Source of the DNA: Nostoc sp. PCC 7524 | GTDB taxonomy: Bacteria > Cyanobacteriota > Cyanobacteriia > Cyanobacteriales > Nostocaceae | Direction of reading: 5' to 3' | NCBI RefSeq assembly: GCF_000316645.1 | Contig: NC_019684.1 | Coordinates: 4,121,501-4,185,500, forward strand | Length of the DNA: 64,000 nt | Shown here: positions 43,953 through 51,542 of the stretch, piece by piece | Layout: every line of letters begins with the position of its first letter | Numbering within the stretch: the stretch's first letter is position 1 | Position numbers and translations under genes: made by a program | The notes under the pieces: generated by a model | What the model was told of the DNA's origin: nothing | Databases searched by the model: none | What the model saw: only the letters and a program-made list of their open reading frames with translations

Positions 43953-45397
43953 AGATTTTCGATTCCACTCCATTCTGAAAGAATGGGTAAAACAAAAGTA
44001 ATCGGCGATCGCTCTTCTACTGTGACTCTGACAGTGGTAGTTGTTCCTGGTGAAATTGCCAATTTTGGCCCATCAGAAGATGACCACTTGTAACCGCTAA
44101 ATGTCTTGGGGTCTAGTTTTAACTGTGCGATCGCTTCTATTTTACCTCCTTCCCGATCCATTAATTTTTGGACTAATTCCGGGTTTCCAACTACAGAACT
44201 CGCACCTTCAGAGGTAATAGGAAATGCAGATACCTGCGTAAGTTCCCCGACAATTCCCCCAAATCTTGCCCGTTTGACTGTATCTGGTGTAATTAAAATC
44301 GGCATTCCTGGTTTAATTTGTTTGCCATCTTGTACAGTAAAATAGGCAACACTCATCATGGTGTTGGCTTGTCCTGATGTTTGCAAAGTTCCTAAACGGT
44401 TGCCAGGAATGAGATACTGCCCCACAGTAGCGGTGATTTCTACAATACAACCAGCGTGGGGACTTTTAATGGTACTATTCTCTGCGACTTCTGTTTCCAA
44501 ACGAGCGATCGCTTGCTGCAATTCCTGAATTTGATTTTTATCAGTATTAGCAGTTTCTAAATTATTCTGTTCTAGTTGTTTGCTACGGCTATTTAACTTT
44601 TCTAACTCAGCATTAATTTGAGTAATATTATTGTTATTTTCTAAATATTTCTGTTGTTGTTCTGTTTCTTGGACTCGTAATTGCTGTAACTGTGCTTGAA
44701 TCTCCGAGATATTTTGACGGGTTTGGCGATATTCTTGTTCTGCTTGTAATACCCGTTCTTCAGAAATTGCTCCTTGCTTTTGTAATTCCCGTTGCTTTTC
44801 TACTCTGGTTTGGAGTACAGGGGTTAATTCCTCTACATCTTTGAGACGTTCTTGGAGACTGCGACGCTGTTGAGAAATACTATTTAATCCTTCATTTTGC
44901 AGGCGGGGAGCTAATTTTTGCGTATCTTGCAACCGTTGTTTTAAACTTGTTCGTTCAGCAATAATCGTTTCTGTTTCTAACTGGGTGCGTTGTTGTCGCA
45001 GTAAAGTAGTTTGTTGGATTTGTTGTTGTAATTGAGCTAGTTTATCCCGTTGTTGCTGTAATTGCTGTTTTTGTTGGGAGGGATCGATGGAGGCGAGAAT
45101 ATCATCTTTGGCTACACATTGTCCGTCTTTCACATTGAGCGATCGCAACTGTCCCGATATAGGAGACTGCAACTGCACCACCCGCCTGGGATTGATTAGC
45201 ACTCCCTTACCTGTAACTGTCATGGGAATAGTACCAAACACGCTCCAGAGTCCACCTAAAACCCCAAACACAGCCAATCCACCCAAAGATAACCAATCTT
45301 TAGGGTTGACAACTTGCATTAAATGATCTAACCGTTCTGGGGAAGATAGGCGATCGAGTGCTTGTTGACGAAAGATACTGCGTTGTTTATCAGACAT
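43949..45397 (-). CDS. HlyD-type adaptor of an NHLM peptide export system
   Basis: 482 aa. Start RQQALDRLSSPERLDHLMQV is characteristic of NHLM-type secretion proteins. One membrane helix at ~37-60 (LAVFGVLGGLWSVFGTI), barrel-sandwich lipoyl halves (TGKGVLINPRRVVQLQSP ... HAGCIVEITATVGQY), and a long coiled coil (~105-290). It would bridge inner-membrane ABC exporter and outer membrane for peptides with Gly-Gly leaders. The matching exporters are at 46423 and 51543. It faces the peptide gene at 45499 divergently. Confidence 0.87.
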   Translation of the reverse strand: MSDKQRSIFRQQALDRLSSPERLDHLMQVVNPKDWLSLGGLAVFGVLGGLWSVFGTIPMTVTGKGVLINPRRVVQLQSPISGQLRSLNVKDGQCVAKDDILASIDPSQQKQQLQQQRDKLAQLQQQIQQTTLLRQQRTQLETETIIAERTSLKQRLQDTQKLAPRLQNEGLNSISQQRRSLQERLKDVEELTPVLQTRVEKQRELQKQGAISEERVLQAEQEYRQTRQNISEIQAQLQQLRVQETEQQQKYLENNNNITQINAELEKLNSRSKQLEQNNLETANTDKNQIQELQQAIARLETEVAENSTIKSPHAGCIVEITATVGQYLIPGNRLGTLQTSGQANTMMSVAYFTVQDGKQIKPGMPILITPDTVKRARFGGIVGELTQVSAFPITSEGASSVVGNPELVQKLMDREGGKIEAIAQLKLDPKTFSGYKWSSSDGPKLAISPGTTTTVRVTVEERSPITFVLPILSEWSGIENL

Positions 45398-45498
45398 TCA
45401 TTGTAATTTAAGATGTAAAAATCTTGAAAATTGACATTGAATCAGTATACGATACCAAAAATTTATACTCTCATTTCTGGAATCGGAGGTATCTTTAT

Positions 45499-45642
45499 AT
45501 GAAAAAAGCCAATTGTCAACCTCAGCCCAAGACAAGCAAATCATCAAGAATTGACGTTCAGGCTCTCTCCCAACTCTCACTGGAAGAATTGAAAAATGTA
45601 ACCGGTGGTAGAACAGGATGTGGCGGTACTGGTATCGCATGA
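45499..45642 (+). CDS. GG-leader peptide precursor 1
   Basis: 47 aa from the ATG at 45499, with GGAGG nine bases upstream. Leader ends LSLEELKNVTGG, a bacteriocin-type export signal; the core is RTGCGGTGIA (10 aa, Gly-rich, one Cys). An upstream start would bypass this good ribosome binding site. It sits divergently from the HlyD gene. The C39 peptidase at 51543 should cut after GG. Whether the core is modified is unknown. Confidence 0.75.
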   Translation: MKKANCQPQPKTSKSSRIDVQALSQLSLEELKNVTGGRTGCGGTGIA

Positions 45643-45739
45643 AAATTTTCTTGGGGGATAAGCTCTCTAGCTCGTCTAGTGCATTCGCCACACTACAATA
45701 ACCATATTTTTGCGCTATTTTAGCCAGTCCACACCACCG

Positions 45740-46066
45740 TTAACCTTCGCTCTGACCACCTGATTGTCGGATCAGGTAGTCTAAAACTCTATCAACTCTC
45801 TCTAAAGCAGCGTTAGTTGTACGTTGAAACTCTTGGAACTGTCTTTCAGATTGCCTCAAGGCTTGCTGGTGTAAACGTGCAATATCAGCCAAGTTTGTAA
45901 CTGTTCTCTCCAGTCTTGCTAGTGCCTGACTGTTAGAACGGGTTTCACGTCTTACACCTTCTTGGATGGTGCGGACTAAATCAATTTCATCACCAAGCTG
46001 ATCTAAACGCTGGTCAATATCATCCACTCTCGCGGTTATGTCTTCTAGTGGCTGTGAGTTGGTCAT
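45740..46066 (-). CDS. coiled-coil protein paired with an RHH gene
   Basis: 108 aa, almost wholly coiled coil: DDIDQRLDQLGDEIDLVRTI, LARLERTVTNLADIARLH, ALERVDRVLDYLIRQSG. It starts in a 4-bp ATGA overlap with the ribbon-helix-helix gene, so the two are co-translated. Homologues of this kind are common unnamed proteins in Nostocales and often lie beside small RHH proteins; a toxin-antitoxin or filament-type role has not been shown. No membrane segment. Confidence 0.7.
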   Translation of the reverse strand: MTNSQPLEDITARVDDIDQRLDQLGDEIDLVRTIQEGVRRETRSNSQALARLERTVTNLADIARLHQQALRQSERQFQEFQRTTNAALERVDRVLDYLIRQSGGQSEG

Positions 46067-46230
46067 GCTGATTTTTCCTGATTGGTTTGTTTGTTTTCGG
46101 CAATTGCTCTTTTAACGATGACCTTAGTTAACTGAGGTACAGATAAAAATTCCCTGGTTGCCCAATCTTGTAAGTATCTATACTCATCTGGTTCTATACG
46201 TATCGTCATCTGCGGTTTTTTAGAAGGCAT
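46063..46230 (-). CDS. 55-aa ribbon-helix-helix protein
   Basis: Begins MPSKKPQMTIRIEPDEYRY. Strand QMTIRIEP and helices EYRYLQDWATREF and SVPQLTKVIVKRAIAE form an RHH (CopG/Arc-like) dimer for DNA binding. Its TGA overlaps the ATG of the downstream coiled-coil gene, so it likely autoregulates the pair, as RHH proteins often do. Too short to have a second domain. Confidence 0.72.
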   Translation of the reverse strand: MPSKKPQMTIRIEPDEYRYLQDWATREFLSVPQLTKVIVKRAIAENKQTNQEKSA

Positions 46231-46422
46231 ATATAAGAATCAATCACTCTATCTAAAATTATCATTCACAATAAATTTTAATCACTAATTTTGATTCAAA
46301 GTATTTACAGGTGATGCACCTTTAATTACCATAGCAACAGATGAGTAAATCAATCAACCATCAGATACCGATTGATACGCGATCGCAGGCAATTGATAAG
46401 CTATGCTCTCGGACTGGACAAA

Positions 46423-48564
46423 TTACGTCTTCTGTCGCGCCATCAAATCAGCAAATAACCCCTCAACGGCAGCTAATTCTTCAAAACTTCCCTGCTGTAT
46501 TATCTTCCCTGCTTGCAGCACATAAATTACATCTGCATGACGAATCGTACTCAAACGATGGGCAATAACTACACGAGTAACACCCAATTGAGCTAAACTT
46601 TGAGTCACGATCGCCTGAGTGTAATTATCTAACGCCGATGTTGCCTCATCAAACAGTAAAATCTGCGGTTTATGTACCAATGCACGGGCAATAAATAACC
46701 GTTGTCGCTGTCCCCCGGAAAGGTTGCCGCCGCCTTCAGAAATAATCGTATGTATCCCCATCGGCATTGCTGCCACATCATCGGCTAATCCAGCCATCTG
46801 CAATGCTAACCAAGCTTCATCTTGGGTAACAATTGCACCTCCGGCAATATTCTCCCAAATCGAACCACTCATAATGCGCCCATTTTGCAGCACTACCCCT
46901 AATTGTCGGCGCACGGCTGCAACATCCAACCCAGATAAATCTCTGCCATCATAAGAGATTGTTCCCGTCTCTGGAGTTTCAAATCCCAACAACAATCGCA
47001 AAATAGTAGACTTGCCACTTCCCGATGGCCCGACAATAGCAATAAATTCTCCGGCTTTGGCTTCTAGGGTGATATTATCTAGAATTAAAGAACTATCTGA
47101 GCGATAACGAAAGCTAACTTGATGTAATTTCAGTTGCCCGGAAAGCTTGCCAGGATGAAATTTTTCCAGATCTACTTCCGGTGTTGTTTTTAAAATAGGT
47201 TGAGCGCGTTCCCATAAAATTGTGATATCTAAAATCTCTATGACGGTGTTGCTTAATCTCGTCGCGCTCGTGATAAATGTCGCAAAGGCAATATTAAATG
47301 CTAGAAATGTGCCGGTAGATAATTTTGTTTCTCCCTCAGACTGTTCAATTAAGGAAACAGCCAAAGTAAAAACTAGAATTGAACTGACTGTTGGCATCAT
47401 CACATTAAAGACAGTCAGCACATCTTCAATAAATTGGGTACTCAACATCAGTTTTATCTGCTGAGTGTATTTTTTCGCCCAGCAAGCAAACGCCTCTGAT
47501 TCAGCAGCCGCAACTCGCAGTTTAGATACGCCACCGATTAACTGCACTGTTAGTCCCAGAATTTCCCCCGCAAGCTGCTGGAGGGGACGGGATTTTTGGC
47601 GGGTGATGAGACTAATGATAGTAGTAACTAGAAATATGAGCAGAGCGATCGCGATCGCCACTAATGCCAGAGTAGAACTATAAAATAGCAGTAGTCCCAA
47701 ATTTAACAATGAGAAGACACTGGTAAATAAAATTCGCAAAATTGCACCGCTTAGTCGGTTGCGAATTTGACTAATAGCAGAGACGCGGTTATATAAATCC
47801 CCTGTGGAATAGGAGCGAAAAAACGCAGGTTTGAGTTTCAGCAATCTATCCCAAACAGCCGCTTGGGTATCATAACTAACTTTAGTTTGTAATCTGAGCA
47901 GGGCAAAAGCTTGAGCTAATTGAAATATCACCACTCCAAAGCTAGCCGCTAACAATCCCAAACCCATCTGGATTAATAATTTGCGGTTTGCATCAGGAAT
48001 GGCATAGTCGATAATAATACCCGTAATTTGCGGGGTAAACATTGTAAACAAAGTTGCAATTACTCCCACCACGAGAATTTTTAGTAAGTCTGCGGTACTG
48101 ACTTGCAGAGTAAATTGCAGGATATCCACCAGAGTAATTTCTTTATCTGGTAAAGGACGATAAAAAGTATAGGCGATCGCAGCGAGTTTAGCAGCAGTTT
48201 GACGGTTAACAGGAGTGCGCGTCAATTCTACAGGGTCAAGTATTTCATAGCGAGTAGATTTAACTTTTAGTAAAGCAACAGGTTGATTGTCTTCTTGAGT
48301 AAAAGCCACAAGAGTTCCACAATCATTTTTCCACCAGTTGGGGGTGAGGGTAACTCGACGGATACGGAAACCAGAAGCACGGGCTATTCCTTCCAAGTTT
48401 GCATCGTGTCCACTCAGATTTTCGGATTTGGCGGGAGGACGAATAGTTATACCCAATGCTTTCCCGACAGCACCCACAGCAATTAATAGGGGCGTTTCTC
48501 CTAGGGGAATGTTGGCGGTGGGATTCAGGATTGATGCTAATTCCTGTAAGGCTTTTTCTGTCAT
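46423..48564 (-). CDS. NHLM-type peptide ABC exporter (no peptidase)
   Basis: 713 aa: N-terminal ~150-residue domain without a catalytic Cys, six-helix ABC membrane domain (~165-440), and an ATPase with IVGPSGSGKSTILRLLL, the LSGGQRQR signature and LLFDEATSALD. It matches NHLM bacteriocin exporters, though some relatives are longer. An in-frame stop just upstream of the ATG fixes the start. A MITE copy lies 60 bases upstream in the likely promoter. With the HlyD adaptor and the C39 exporter it forms the export machine of the peptide cluster. Confidence 0.87.
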   Translation of the reverse strand: MTEKALQELASILNPTANIPLGETPLLIAVGAVGKALGITIRPPAKSENLSGHDANLEGIARASGFRIRRVTLTPNWWKNDCGTLVAFTQEDNQPVALLKVKSTRYEILDPVELTRTPVNRQTAAKLAAIAYTFYRPLPDKEITLVDILQFTLQVSTADLLKILVVGVIATLFTMFTPQITGIIIDYAIPDANRKLLIQMGLGLLAASFGVVIFQLAQAFALLRLQTKVSYDTQAAVWDRLLKLKPAFFRSYSTGDLYNRVSAISQIRNRLSGAILRILFTSVFSLLNLGLLLFYSSTLALVAIAIALLIFLVTTIISLITRQKSRPLQQLAGEILGLTVQLIGGVSKLRVAAAESEAFACWAKKYTQQIKLMLSTQFIEDVLTVFNVMMPTVSSILVFTLAVSLIEQSEGETKLSTGTFLAFNIAFATFITSATRLSNTVIEILDITILWERAQPILKTTPEVDLEKFHPGKLSGQLKLHQVSFRYRSDSSLILDNITLEAKAGEFIAIVGPSGSGKSTILRLLLGFETPETGTISYDGRDLSGLDVAAVRRQLGVVLQNGRIMSGSIWENIAGGAIVTQDEAWLALQMAGLADDVAAMPMGIHTIISEGGGNLSGGQRQRLFIARALVHKPQILLFDEATSALDNYTQAIVTQSLAQLGVTRVVIAHRLSTIRHADVIYVLQAGKIIQQGSFEELAAVEGLFADLMARQKT

Positions 48565-48625
48565 GGGACAGGGTGTATTATCGTGTCCTGAATTTTACCA
48601 GATGGATGAGTGATCATGCCCAATT

Positions 48626-48764
48626 AAGTAGAACGGTGTAAATAATTAAAGGTTTGTAGTAAGGACTTTAGTCCTTATGAGAGGACTAAAGTCCTTACTA
48701 CGAACTAAATGCAATTTTTTTACGTTACTTTACATAGTTCGTTTTTTTTCAAGTCGTTCTACTT
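48626..48764. mobile_element. MITE family A, copy 2
   Basis: 139 bp, inverted relative to copy 1 at 34584. Terminal repeats AGTAGAACG and CGTTCTACT are exact and flanked by TA on both sides. The interior palindrome around GGACTTTAGTCC is longer here than in copy 1. It lies in the divergent promoter region of the NHLM exporter and peptide 2. Confidence 0.8.
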
Positions 48765-48871
48765 AAATATTTTTCCATTCATCAACGGCAGATAGTGCAT
48801 AAAAAATTTTGACTGTCGTATGTAGCGAGGGAAGGGGTTAAAACCCAACATTACACTCAAGGATTAAAAAC

Positions 48872-49024
48872 ATGAAAAACAAACAACTGCAAACCAAACA
48901 ACAACCTACAGAAAAACTGTCACTGGATGAATTGAATCAGATATCTGCTGGTGCGGTTTCAGGAAGGCCTCGTCCCGATGATTTAGTAACTCCCACTATA
49001 CCAGAATGGAGAGGAGCTTACTAA
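48872..49024 (+). CDS. GG/AG-leader peptide precursor 2
   Basis: 50 aa from the ATG at 48872. Leader KLSLDELNQISAG ends in Ala-Gly, still acceptable to C39 peptidases. Core about 23 aa: AVSGRPRPDDLVTPT then IPEWRGAY, with Pro, Arg and one Trp and no Cys. An intrinsic terminator (49085-49119) follows. Same leader architecture as the other four peptides, but an unrelated core. Confidence 0.7.
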   Translation: MKNKQLQTKQQPTEKLSLDELNQISAGAVSGRPRPDDLVTPTIPEWRGAY

Positions 49025-49084
49025 ATTTCCAAAATAAAGCATGGCAAGTATTGAGTAAATCAATGAAACTCTACCATGCAATTT

Positions 49085-49119
49085 AGCCCATTTTAAATAT
49101 TCTTAGAAATGGGCTTTTT
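49085..49119 (+). terminator. rho-independent terminator of peptide 2
   Basis: 9-bp perfect stem (AGCCCATTT with AAATGGGCT), 13-base loop, then TTTT. It lies between peptide 2 and peptide 3, so these have separate 3' ends. Confidence 0.8.
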
Positions 49120-49144
49120 ATATATTTTATCTGAGTGCAACGGC

Positions 49145-49297
49145 ATGAAAATCAACAAACGAAAGCCCACAAATCCACAACAATTAAACTGCAATAAAGC
49201 ACAAATTCAATTACTCAATTTGAAACAGCTAGATAGCGTAACTGGTGGACAATCTCAAACAGCCTACTTTGTCAGGTGTGACAGAAGCACTATGTAA
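49145..49297 (+). CDS. GG-leader peptide precursor 3
   Basis: 50 aa from the ATG at 49145 (MKINKRKPTNPQQLN); a longer frame begins inside the terminator and is rejected. Leader LNLKQLDSVTGG, core QSQTAYFVRCDRSTM (15 aa, one Cys). Placed before the terpene synthase on the same strand, 208 bases away. Confidence 0.68.
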   Translation: MKINKRKPTNPQQLNCNKAQIQLLNLKQLDSVTGGQSQTAYFVRCDRSTM

Positions 49298-49505
49298 AAA
49301 AATCAATATATTTTATATGGACTCTGGATACACAATCTATTTTCGATAAACATCGAAAACTCATTTTGACAGGATAACTCAAAGAGCCATAAGCTAATGA
49401 GTATTTAAGTTGCATAAAAACAGGGCTAAAGCCCTTACTACAAGCTAATGAGTCTGGAAAAATGAATGACGATTAGCTTGGCTAAAAAAATTACAGGACA
49501 AAAAT

Positions 49506-50462
49506 ATGGAATTATTTACAATCCCCACTTTCACTTATCCTTTCTCATCCTCTATTAATACAAATGCTCAAGATGCAGAATTACACTTCTTAGAATGGCT
49601 AAATAGTTTTAGTTTAGTCAATGATTCTACAATTCGCAAAGTCTTAGCGATTAAACTTCATCTCTTAGCAGCCTATACTTATCCTACTGCTTCTATAACG
49701 TCTTTGGAGATAATTACAGATTTTCTAGGTTGGGCATTTATCTATGATGATAAAAGCGAAGACATGGCAATACAGGAAAAAATTGACTATCTCTGGCAAC
49801 TTAATCATCGCTTGATTGAGATTCTTAAAGGTATTAATCCTGTAAAGGAAGATGAACCACTAACTCATGCTTTGGCAAATATTCGTCAGAGAGTGAAAAG
49901 GCAATGCTCAGTGAATTGCTACAATAATTTTATCCAAAACGTTGAAGGTTTTATTCATGGTTCAGCTTGGGAGTCCAGAAACATTTGTGCAAGGATAAAA
50001 CCAACTCTTAACACTTATCTGAAGATGCGTGCTTACATTGGAGGAGGTTATCCTTTATTAGATTTAATTGAGTTGGTTGAGGAAATGGAGTTTGGTTCAG
50101 AGTTTGTTAATCATCCCACTATACAAGCTCTCAGGTTAACGACTAATAACATCGTATTGTGGTCAAACGATATCATTTCATGTCAGAAGGAATATGAAGC
50201 AGGACAATACCATAATTGTGTGATCATCCTGCATCAGACTCGTAACTGCACTTTAGCAGAAGCAATTCAACAAGTAAAAGAAATGCACGATGCTGAAGTA
50301 AAATCATTTTGTGAATTAGTTTCACAGCTACCTTCTTTTAGCTTGTTAGTAGATGCCGAAATGCAGCGTTATATAGCTGGATTGCAATCTTGGATAAGTG
50401 GTCATCGTCATTGGTTTTTTATTTCCGAACGCTACAAAACTGTTGTTACTAATTACAAGTAA
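49506..50462 (+). CDS. class I terpene synthase
   Basis: 318 aa, full length for bacterial sesquiterpene cyclases. Mg-binding motifs are intact: DDKSE at 81-85 (IYDDKSED), NDIISCQKE at 221-229, and the C-terminal R309-Y310 pair (SERY). No signal peptide. It cyclises a prenyl diphosphate, probably FPP, though the product cannot be read. It lies between two GG-leader peptide genes, 208 bases after one and 46 before the next, so peptide 4 may be on its transcript. No P450 or prenyltransferase is adjacent. Geosmin synthase (two domains) is ruled out by size. Confidence 0.9.
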   Translation: MELFTIPTFTYPFSSSINTNAQDAELHFLEWLNSFSLVNDSTIRKVLAIKLHLLAAYTYPTASITSLEIITDFLGWAFIYDDKSEDMAIQEKIDYLWQLNHRLIEILKGINPVKEDEPLTHALANIRQRVKRQCSVNCYNNFIQNVEGFIHGSAWESRNICARIKPTLNTYLKMRAYIGGGYPLLDLIELVEEMEFGSEFVNHPTIQALRLTTNNIVLWSNDIISCQKEYEAGQYHNCVIILHQTRNCTLAEAIQQVKEMHDAEVKSFCELVSQLPSFSLLVDAEMQRYIAGLQSWISGHRHWFFISERYKTVVTNYK

Positions 50463-50508
50463 CTACTACAAAACTTGAGAATCATTAACCATTGGAGGAA
50501 TCAAAGCA

Positions 50509-50679
50509 ATGCAGCTAAATAATATTAATTCCAATCAAGAGCAAAAAAATCTGGATGTTATCCTTGATAAACTCGATGCGGAACAACTAAATCAAGTCAT
50601 TGGTGGTACAAGCGTTAGTAAAATACCAGGTGTACACAAATTTAGCAATGTGACTTTGAAAAGAGGTGTGATTAGTTAG
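50509..50679 (+). CDS. GG-leader peptide precursor 4
   Basis: 56 aa from the ATG at 50509, with GGAGGA ten bases upstream and 46 bases after the terpene synthase stop. Leader LDKLDAEQLNQVIGG, core about 23 aa (TSVSKIPGVHKFSNVTLKRG and VIS): no Cys, rich in Ser/Thr/Lys. Probably cotranscribed with the terpene synthase. Confidence 0.75.
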   Translation: MQLNNINSNQEQKNLDVILDKLDAEQLNQVIGGTSVSKIPGVHKFSNVTLKRGVIS

Positions 50680-51085
50680 AGCCTATTTATAAAGTAAATA
50701 TTAAGCAGGGTGTGTTACTGCTATGTAAGGATTTGTGGATTTTACCAAATGATATCTAGCCGTAACGCACCGTATAATATTGGTGCGTTACGCGTTGCTT
50801 GAATGCACCCTACAATTTAAGGCTTACTATTTAACAGAAAATATTCCAATTCAAATTCAAGGTAAGTGTGAACAGAAGAATATATTTGAAAGTTTAATTC
50901 GAGCAGCAACTTAGAAAGATAGGATTGAAAACACAACCAAAGTCTTAAAAAATGTTCCGACAAGCAATGATAAAAATTTTGTAACGGCATTCAAAATTTC
51001 TGCAATAACGTGATTTAATTTAAATTAATCCACTACGGCATAATTAAAAGAGTAGAGCATTAAACAACGACCACGGTTAAACACT
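50680..51085. other. intergenic with palindrome and ORF debris
   Basis: An 11-bp perfect inverted repeat (CGTAACGCACC, 50761-50771, with 50782-50792) lies within a Nostoc-type intergenic repeat (AGGGTGTG ... TGCACCCTAC). At 50831-50914 a frame reads TENIPIQIQGKCEQKNIFE ending in TAG, like the tail of a lost gene. No start codon or ribosome binding site supports it as a gene. Confidence 0.5.
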
Positions 51086-51208
51086 ATGAAAACTAAAAAG
51101 CTAGAACAAAAAAAGCTAGAACAAGCCAAAAGAGAGTTAAAGAAAATTGACAACCTGGCGGAAGTCAGTGCTGGAGGTAACGTCGTTCTTAATCCACATC
51201 ATTTGTAA
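51086..51208 (+). CDS. GG-leader peptide precursor 5
   Basis: 40 aa from the ATG at 51086. Basic/Glu-rich helical leader (KLEQKKLEQAKRELKKIDN) ending LAEVSAGG, core NVVLNPHHL (9 aa). Shortest of the five and the weakest, but it keeps the leader pattern and faces the C39-peptidase exporter gene. An ACAGTCTA/TAGACTGT inverted repeat follows at 51294-51336. Confidence 0.6.
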   Translation: MKTKKLEQKKLEQAKRELKKIDNLAEVSAGGNVVLNPHHL

Positions 51209-51542
51209 CCTCCGGCAACCTTAACCTCGCAATCGTAACCTGCCGATTTGGCCGATGCTGTTGCGAGCCAATAAATTTTCCATTGAATTTACCACAGTCT
51301 ATTAACAAAGGTCAAAATCCTTTTTTAGTAGACTGTAAGATTTGGTTTACCTCGATGAATTGACGTATCGGCAATTCCCCCAGTCACCCGGTCAACATTA
51401 AAAGCACTGCATCGCTATTTTGGGGTCATAACAGTTAGCAGTTACAAATTTTTGGGCTACCTTAATGACCTTTTTTAAATTCAAAAGCAAAAACTTTTAA
51501 CTCTATCACCTGTCACCTATCACCTGTCACCTGTCACCTGCT
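51209..51542. other. intergenic between peptide 5 and PCAT
   Basis: Contains the 8-bp inverted repeat ACAGTCTA ... TAGACTGT (51294-51301 with 51329-51336) and, next to the exporter stop, an array of CACCTGT heptamers at about 51508-51541. No gene was seen. Confidence 0.6.

Noticed and set aside
45424..45498. Longer start for peptide precursor 1
   Set aside because: GGAGG lies directly before the inner ATG at 45499, and the extension has no leader-like character.
50831..50914. C-terminal-like frame NIPIQIQGKCEQKNIFE
   Set aside because: No start codon or ribosome binding site and no family recognised; reported only as debris.
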